Shown here piece after piece: positions 57,480 through 64,000 of a DNA stretch of 64,000 bases (the stretch's first letter is position 1; each line of letters begins with the position of its first letter). The DNA is taken from positions 43,283,346 through 43,347,345 of the forward strand of contig CM064480.1 of NCBI GenBank assembly GCA_032716605.1, in the 5' to 3' direction. Source of the DNA: Paralithodes platypus (Eukaryota; Arthropoda; Malacostraca; Decapoda; Lithodidae). The notes beneath the pieces were generated by a model. That model ran no database searches and was not told where the DNA came from. It saw only the letters and a program-made list of their open reading frames with translations. The position numbers and the translations under genes are program-made.

Positions 57480-58520
57480 TTAATTCCTTTGTAGATTGCC
57501 GTCCTCGCTGTCTTCGGTCCTCCTTCCTGGTTGTCCTGTGCTGAGTCGATTTCTTCTCCGAAAATCCTTCACCGCATCGTTGAGAAGACGCCCAAAACGC
57601 GCTGCTCCCACCTGGTTCAGATGAACTCCATCATCCGAAAACAAATAGTCATCGTAGTAGAAATTGTCCCAGGTGTCGACGAATCCCACGTTCTCCTTCC
57701 TGCAGAGGTTTGCTAGACAACGATTTGTGCTGGTGGCTATGTTGTAAAATCGGCTCTCTACACCGAGGCGGGGGGACGATTCCTGAGACGATGATCCTTG
57801 ATGACTTCTCCTTAAACGACTTGATCAGCTGCTGGTACTTTAAAAGCAAATCTTCCGACCGGGTTCGCTGTATATCGTTGGATCCAATGTGGATGACGTA
57901 CATTGTATTTGCAGGGGCCAGCTTTGATACTTCGTCAACTGCTGCAACTACGTCATCCACACCACCACCAGGGATACAAAAACGCTTCCTGGTCTTAGGT
58001 GCCCTGGCGCAAAACTCTGTGAGCTGACCACGTATCATCGAGTCTTCCCACGAGCCGGACTTCCTTCTATTTCCTCTTCGTCATCTGAGTCTGTGAATAT
58101 CTGGAAACGGTTTTGACACTCGGTAATCGGTATGTGTTTCCTGGTCTTGGGGCAAACGTTGTTACTCACGACACGGAAGTTGTCTTGAGGGGGAAGAGAG
58201 TCGCTATTTGTATCTTGAGTATCGGAAACATCAGCTGAAATGGCTACTGTAGGCGTTGAATTGTTGGCAGTTGACGTTGGGGCGTTGGTGGCTGCTGGAG
58301 TTGCGGTGACAATTGAAGTTTGTGGCACTCCAACGTTGAGTGTTACAAACTCTTGGAGTGATTCCAGCTTCATGGTGAGGACGTTGATCTTGTTGTAGGC
58401 TTCATCTAATTTCACTGTAAAATTCTCTCGTTGCTGGCAGAGCCGGCAGACTTGAAGATCGATAGTAGCAAACATGGACTCACCAAACCTACCGGCGCAG
58501 TTCGCACAAGCGCGAGGCAT
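57480..58520 (-). pseudogene. LINE copy B ORF1: zinc finger and SGNH esterase
   Basis: Starts at ATG 58518-58520 (MPRACANCAGRFG) in an ACC-ATG context. Cys module CANC...CRLC, then a coiled coil (NVLTMKLESLQEF), a Thr/Ala-rich linker and the esterase. The GDS serine motif is broken by one extra base near 58038; GGGVDD and GSND are readable at 58038-57780. A second extra base near 57775 shifts the frame again, and DGVHLN lies in the 57480-57689 frame. ORF1 is therefore in three pieces. Confidence 0.87.
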
Positions 58521-58544
58521 GGTGACAGTCTCTTTCTTCAGATC

Positions 58545-58851
58545 ACTTCACTCACTTAAAAAACAATTCACTCACTTTACAACACTTCACTCACTTTAAA
58601 AACACTTCAATCACTTCAACCGAAAACAAATATGCTGAAATACGCAGAAATAGGATATCAGGGGTGATAGCCTAACCGAAAACAAAAATGTTGAGATACG
58701 CAGAATTAGGCTTCCAGGGGCGATAGCCTAACCAAAAGTTTTTTTTTTAAATTGAAATACGCAATAATAGGCTACCAGCGTTGAATAGCCTAACCGAATA
58801 TAATAAAATTGAAATTCGCAGAAATAGGCTACCAGGTGTGATAACCTAACC
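58545..58851 (-). repeat. 5' UTR tandem repeats of LINE copy B
   Basis: Four units of about 56-62 bp share 'ctgaaatacgcagaaatagg', 'taccag.g.tgatagcctaacc' and 'gaaaacaaa' (58620-58851). Next to ORF1 there are short repeats of 'cactcacttt' (58545-58620). In element orientation the first unit contains CCTGAT...TATTTCAG, a weaker branch/acceptor look-alike than in copy A. 58852-59279 beyond it is unassigned. Confidence 0.75.
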
Positions 58852-59279
58852 TTAAACAAATATATGTATAACAGAATATGTAACTAAATATACAATTCAC
58901 CAAATTACAATTCACCAAAACGCATGTGATGGAGAGATCTTGCTTCATGTTTCCACCACCAAGGCTTACTCTATAGTATAATCGGTAATGGATGGCTTTA
59001 TCCTCTTTTAACAAGTTAAATGCAACTTCCTTCAAGCTTCAAACTATTATTAAATCAAGAACATTATATTCAGCCATACATCCACAACACAGATAGCTGC
59101 TTCATCTGTCTCCAACTGTACGTTTAGGTATGGTACATAGGAAATGAAGAGTTTAGGGAAAAAGCATCTTGGATATGAATATATAATTCAAAACTTGTAG
59201 AGTACATTAATTTTGGGCACTAATAGCCTTGGATATAACATTGTTGACTTGAGAATGGGTTAGTATTGTTTATTATTAT

Positions 59280-60699
59280 AGAAAAGTGATCGAATGGGTA
59301 TGGACAATGTGTAGTCTAGCATGGGAGAAGGGAAGTGTGCCTGATGACTGGAAGACAGGCATAATATAAGGGTAAAGGGGAAAGAGGAGTGTGTTATAAC
59401 CACAATGGTATATGTCTGCTAAGCATATTAGGGAAGGGGTACAGTAGGGTAGTGATCAACAGAGTGAGAGCGAGAATGGAGAAATGGGTAGGTGACAAGC
59501 AGGGTGGGTTCAGGAAGGGAAGAGGATGCATATATCAAAATTTTGCCCTGAAATGTGTTGTGGAGAAATATCTGGATAAGCGACAAAAGTTGTATGCTGC
59601 CTTTATGGACTTAGAGAAGACTTTTGACAGAGTTGATAGAGAAGGTATGTGGAATTTACTGAAAATATACGGAGTAGATGACAAGTTGCTGAAAGCAGTG
59701 AAGAGCATGTATGAGGGTGCAAAGGCATCAGTGCGTGTGGAGAATGAACAGAGCGAGTTGTTTGATCTGAATGTTGGGTTGAAGCAAGGGTGTTTGATGT
59801 ACCCATGGTTGTTCCATATATATATATGGTTGGAGTCATGAAAGAAATACAAGGAAGAGCAGTGGATGTTGGCGTACTGCTGATAAGGGAAGGAAACGAG
59901 TGGAAGTTATCTGCACTGCGGTTTGCCAATGATACAGTTCTGATGAGCTATAGTGAATGGGAGTTGCAGGGTCTGGTAAATACGTTTAGAACAGTGTGCG
60001 AAAAACGGAATCTGAAGGTAAATGCGGGAAAGAGCAAGATTATGGTCTTTGAAAGGAGTGCAGCCACAGAGTGTGAGGGGAGGTTGAATGGTCTAGACCG
60101 GCTATGGAGAATATCACCTCATTTAAGTATTTGGCCAGTGTGTTGAGTAAAGATGGGAGTATGAATGAAGAAGTGCGGGAGAGGGTGGAACAGGGGAAGA
60201 GGGTTGTAAGAACGCTGAAAACTGTAACAAGAAATAGGGTGGTCAGCATGGAAGTCAAGAAGTCCTTGCATGACAGTGTGGTAATCCCGACATTGACTTA
60301 CGAGAGCGCATCATGGACGTTGGTGGAGAGACTCAAACCAAGAGTGAGAGGTGTGGAAATGAGTTACTTGAGAAGTGCGTGCGGAATTACATGGAGGGAT
60401 AGACAGACGAATGAGGAAGTACGAGAAAGGTGTGGTGTGGATGTAGATGTGCTGGAAAGTGTGAAAAGGAACACCTTGAGATAATTTGGCCATGTGGAAC
60501 GTATGGAAAACGAAAGAATGACTGACAGTGAGGTGGAAGGAAAGAGAGGGAGACCGAGTGAGAGGTGGAAGGATGGAGTCAATAGAAGTATATGCGTGAA
60601 AGCGGTGCTGGGTGGGAGGAGGGGTGTTGACTGACTGGGGGCGTTTTGTTCATGGCAACCCCTACGGAGATCACGGCATCCGGCAATAGATAGATAGAT
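59280..60699 (+). pseudogene. LINE fragment (second family), best copy, 5'-truncated
   Basis: Starts mid-RT (WTMCSLAWEKGSVPDDWKTG region near 59310), then DKQGGFRKGRGC, LYAAFMDLEKTFDRVDREGMW, GLKQGCLMYPWLF, RFANDTVLMSYSE (an FADD variant reading FAND, about 59921-59932), VNAGKSKIMVFER, and a C-terminal LTYESASWTLVERL and VKRNTLR block followed by a stop at 60481. It ends at a (TAGA)n tail (60686-60699). Frames are 59389-59841, 59790-60146 and 60104-60484, so there are two shifts. The pattern (no poly(A), GATA-type tail, GHMERM-like end) suggests an RTE-like or related clade, but I cannot assign it firmly. Confidence 0.8.
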
Positions 60700-60896
60700 T
60701 ATAGAAAAAGGAATGCTATAATAATCTTAGACACATGTGTGCAAGACGTCTGGGATCCGACCATTTATTAGAATAGGTTAAGCCGTTCCATCCCCCACCC
60801 AATAATTTGCTTCCAAATGATCTCTCCATCCTCTCACTAGTTTCCATGCTTGGGTTTGATAACATACATATTTTTTGATGAAAACTTATTTCATAA

Positions 60897-61692
60897 TTCT
60901 ATCTATCTATCTATTGCCCGACGCTGTGATCCCCGAAGGGGTGGCCACGAACGAACCGCCCCCATGCACCTCTGTCCCCAGTCAGTCGACGCCGCACCCC
61001 CCAACCAGCACCGCCTTCGTTCATGTACTTCCTCACTCCATCCTTCCACCTCATATTCGGTCTACCTCTCCCTCTCTGTCCTTTCACCTCGCTCTCGTAC
61101 ACCCTCTTAGTCATTCTCTCGCTTTTCATACGTTCCATATGGCCGAACCATCTCAAGTTGTTCCTTTTCACACTTTCCAGCACATCTACCTCCACACCAC
61201 ACCTCCTTCTTACTTCCTCATTAGTCTGTCTATCCCTCCATGTAACTCCGCACGCACTCCTTAAGTAATTCATTTCCACTGCTCTCACTCTTGGTCTGAG
61301 TCTCTCAACCAACGTCCATGCTTCGCTTCCGTAAGTCAGTGTCGGGATTACCACACTGTCATGCAAGGACTTCTTCACTTCCATACTGACCACCCTATTT
61401 CTTGTTACTGCTTTTAGCGTTCCTACAACCCTCTTCCCCTGTTGTACCCTCTCCCGCACTTCTTCATCCATAGTCCCATCTTTACTCAACACACTGCCCA
61501 GATACTTAAAAGAGTTGACGATCTCCATAGCCTGACCGTTCAGCTTCACCTGACACTCTGTGACTTCACCCCTTTCGAAGACCATAACCTTGCTCTTCCC
61601 CGTATTTACCTACAAATTCCGTTTTTCGCACGCTGTTCCAAACTCATTTACCAGACCCTGCAACTCCCATTCATTATCACTCATCAGAACTG
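60897..61692 (-). pseudogene. LINE fragment (second family), tail-to-tail with previous
   Basis: The minus-strand 3' end starts at the tail 60897-60914 (TAGA units) and is open for 224 codons (61585-60911). Motifs: MVFERGEVTEC, VNSFKYLGSVLSKDG, VVSMEVKKSLHDSVVI, LTYGSEAWTLVERL, ACGVTWRDRQTNEE, LRWFGHMERMKSERM, GRGRPNMRWKDGVRKYM. Similarity to the plus copy ends near 61692, so it is 5'-truncated. It is separated from the plus-strand tail by about 200 bp of unassigned sequence (60700-60896). Confidence 0.85.
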
Positions 61693-62350
61693 AAGTAGAA
61701 GTTAATATTATATGCCTTTAAACCCTGGGTGCCGTGTATTTTTGCTAATAGGGTTGTGTACCACAATCCCGGCTGAAACGTTTATGCATTTTCAGGTTTC
61801 GCGGCATACAATAAAATTGTTTGCATGCCCTAAGTCGCCCCATCGGCCTAATGATGAACTAGGATTCATCCCCAGCCATTCCTGCACCCATCTAAAACTC
61901 TCCCTACTTCCCCCCCTACCTTTCATGTGATTGCTTCAGTGCACCAGGTTCCAGGGTCAATCTGGGACTGAGTGACAGTGAGTGAGTATTCGTGGCCTTG
62001 GTATGAGGTCACCCCCAACCACGTGATCGACACACACACACAGCACTCACACTCACACACACATATGTACACACATAGACGAGTAATGACCGATTTTTCC
62101 TCACACATATATATATACGCATGCAAGATTAAGCGGTGGATTTGTTGGTTGAGGCTCACACCGTGATTAACGTCAAACAGAACAACGTAAAAAAAATGCA
62201 GATTTCAAAATTCTTGATGTGAAATAAGGTAAGTGAATATGATATTAATGTTGGTTATTCTGCATTTAATACTTACAGAGATACATCAGGTATAAGCTTA
62301 CGCATATTTTCTCCAAAGACTGATGCGTAAATACAAACGCCGGAGCGTAA
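61693..62350. other. Unassigned sequence with CA-rich patch
   Basis: Contains an irregular (CA)n patch (62029-62073) and a short ATATATAT. No gene is recognised. Confidence 0.45.
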
Positions 62351-62496
62351 GAGTTAACAATGCCATCCAAGATCAACAGCTAGAAATTGTAAGGAAATTA
62401 AATGGTATTGCTAGTCTTCGAATACGGACATAAGGTCCCTGTGAAGCCACCTATTCCCCCTGATTATCAAATGTTCCGATCATTACGGAAGTCATT

Positions 62497-62548
<52 letters not shown>

Positions 62549-62634
62549 ACTCTGCAGTAATCCAGACAAACGAGGAGACTAAAGGGTCAGCAAAACTAGC
62601 CCCCCCCCATCCCCTCCCCCATCTTCTCTCTCTC

Positions 62635-62665
<31 letters not shown>

Positions 62666-63585
62666 TAGTGCAGCAGATAGGTGGAAGAATTGTGTGTTTC
62701 ATGATACAAGTGTCAAAATTGGCACACACCATAATAAACACAGTCTAATCAAAATTAGCTATAGGGCCATCACAGGTTTATCCTATGTTGGCTTTGGCAG
62801 CCCCTTTTCAATTAATCTCCATTAGAGTACTGGAACACAGATATTTACCCCAAACTGTATACTGTGGTAGAGACGTCAAACTAGTCTCAAATGACTCGTC
62901 CGGGCAAGGGAAACAACTTATATTCAGAGAATGTTTGGCTAATGTTGACCGTTTGACTTGTACTGGTCCCTGAAGTTTATTATCATGCTACAAATTGGTA
63001 AGAATTGTTGCCAATTGCCACTAATTTGTTGAACTACAGGCACCAGTACAAGTCAAATGGACAACTTTTTTATAAACATTGTCTGAACATTTATTGTTTC
63101 CCTTGTTCAGACGAGTCATTTGAGACTAGTTTGACATCTCTACCACAGTATACAGTTTGGGGTAAATATCGGTGTTTCAGTACTCTTATGGAGATTAATT
63201 GAAAAGGGGCTGCCAAAGCCAACATAGGCTAAACCTTTGATGGCCCTATAGCTAATTTTGATTATACTGAGTTTATTATTGTGTGTGCCAATTTTGACAC
63301 TTGTATCAAGAAACGCACAATTCCCACATATGTTTCACATATCTGCCCCACTACTATCCGACTTCCGACTTACGTAATGATCGGAACATTTGATGATCAG
63401 GGGGAATAGGTGGCTTCACAGGGACCTTATGTCCGTGTTCGAACCGTATTATCCAATTCGTTTCATTAATACCTACCGTACATATGAAATAATGCAGACA
63501 ATACAAAGTCTGTTCAAGAGACTAGCAATACCATTTAAATTCCTTACAATTTCTAGCTGTTGATCTTGGATGGCATTGTTAACTC
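62351..63585. repeat. Giant imperfect palindrome (fold-back), about 1.2 kb
   Basis: The left arm (62351 to about 63000) matches the reverse complement of the right arm (about 63008-63585) almost throughout. The outer ends are GAGTTAACAATGCCATCC and its complement. The middle blocks include 'cacctattccccctgat', 'gtgtcaaaattggcacaca', 'ggctttggcagccccttttc', 'tactgtggtagaga.gtcaaac' and 'acttgtactggt'. The centre is a short loop near 62993-63012 (aattggtaagaattgttgcc). The left arm has extra (AG)n (62493-62546) and (TC)n (62625-62665) tracts; the right arm has about 75 bp extra near 63446-63520. No coding frame or clear target duplication is seen. Confidence 0.9.
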
Positions 63586-64000
63586 TCTGCAATCATATTT
63601 TCATACAAATATGATATTTCTATTTATGGTATGTGGTCAATTCATGGCTTTGTAATGTGTAGTTGATGTTTAGTAAACATATAAAATTAGATCAATAGTT
63701 GTGGGATCGCACTTGTTATTTTAAATATTTCACATGTAAGAATCTTCATATAGTAACTGTTCATTATGTGAGTGGTTTAAACAGTGTAGATAGTATTTAC
63801 AATGTTGTTTTATCAAAATTGCAAGAGTAAAATTTGGTCAACCTATCCTCTTTTTTCCTTCTTCCTTTCTACACTTTTTCTCACTCTAGCCTTTGAGAAC
63901 ACTTGTTTTCATCTGCTTATCGACCCCAACCTACCTACTTACTTCATTTGCAATAACTGTAGCCGATTGAAGTACACGATATCCCTCTTTCCACCTAGGG
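63586..64000. other. Unassigned AT-rich sequence
   Basis: No gene or repeat that I can support. Confidence 0.45.

Larger units (their letters stand above)
54276..58851 (-). mobile_element. CR1-like LINE, copy B (near full length)
   Basis: Same coding family as copy A in the opposite orientation. Minus-strand order: 5' repeats (58620-58851), short leader repeats (58545-58620), ORF1 (58520-57480), ORF2 (about 57300-54505), 3' UTR, tail (54276-54313). Its 5' region is unrelated by eye to that of copy A. Several single-base indels break both ORFs, but ORF2 lacks the three nonsense codons of copy A. Confidence 0.87.

Overview
This window looks like intergenic DNA from a large animal genome, most likely an arthropod and probably a decapod crustacean. 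That is an inference from the mix of elements: an esterase-type CR1-like LINE, a second LINE family with a GATA-type tail, a Penelope-like element, a Helitron, long (TC)n and (TG)n arrays, and a multicopy arthropod-type DDE transposase-like gene. I found no convincing single-copy host gene, rRNA or intact tRNA. Nearly all long open frames belong to mobile elements or are artefacts of satellites.

The framework is three full-length LTR retrotransposons of one lineage: Gmr1-1 (4402-13830, minus), Gmr1-2 (27001-36010, minus) and Gmr1-3 (41103-50539, plus). Each has two long LTRs (about 1.8-1.9 kb), termini TGTGACG...CGTAACA, a perfect 4-bp target-site duplication (CTGT, CAAG, ATGT), a primer-binding site starting TGGCGACC and a polypurine tract. 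All three encode Gag, protease, integrase, then reverse transcriptase and RNase H. Integrase therefore precedes reverse transcriptase, the arrangement that defines Gmr1-like Ty3/Gypsy elements. No env-like frame is present. Gmr1-2 is nearly intact, with one nonsense codon in about 4.7 kb. Gmr1-1 and Gmr1-3 carry several frameshifts.

Region by region: 1-2963 has diverged tandem repeats in unrecognised sequence. 2964-14188 is a minus-strand transposase-like pseudogene split by Gmr1-1. 15646-21194 is a plus-strand CR1-like LINE (copy A) whose 5' region is an array of branch-point/splice-acceptor-like units. 21195-26541 has small repeats, a tRNA-like sequence, a decayed second-family LINE fragment and a 39-bp minisatellite of about 50 units. 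Gmr1-2 follows. 36011-38870 holds Penelope-like remains, a non-autonomous Helitron with a recognisable empty-site paralogue, and local duplications. 38871-41102 is CT-rich repeats plus a LINE fragment. Gmr1-3 lies next, inside another CT-rich repeat copy. 50540-54275 is microsatellites and a small inverted repeat. 54276-58851 is minus-strand CR1-like copy B. 59280-61692 has two tail-to-tail second-family LINE fragments. 62351-63585 is a giant imperfect palindrome.

The parts most worth following up are the Gmr1-like elements with a SCAN-like Gag in an apparent arthropod, the splice-acceptor array directly upstream of LINE ORF1, and the 1.2-kb palindrome, which could form a long hairpin RNA.
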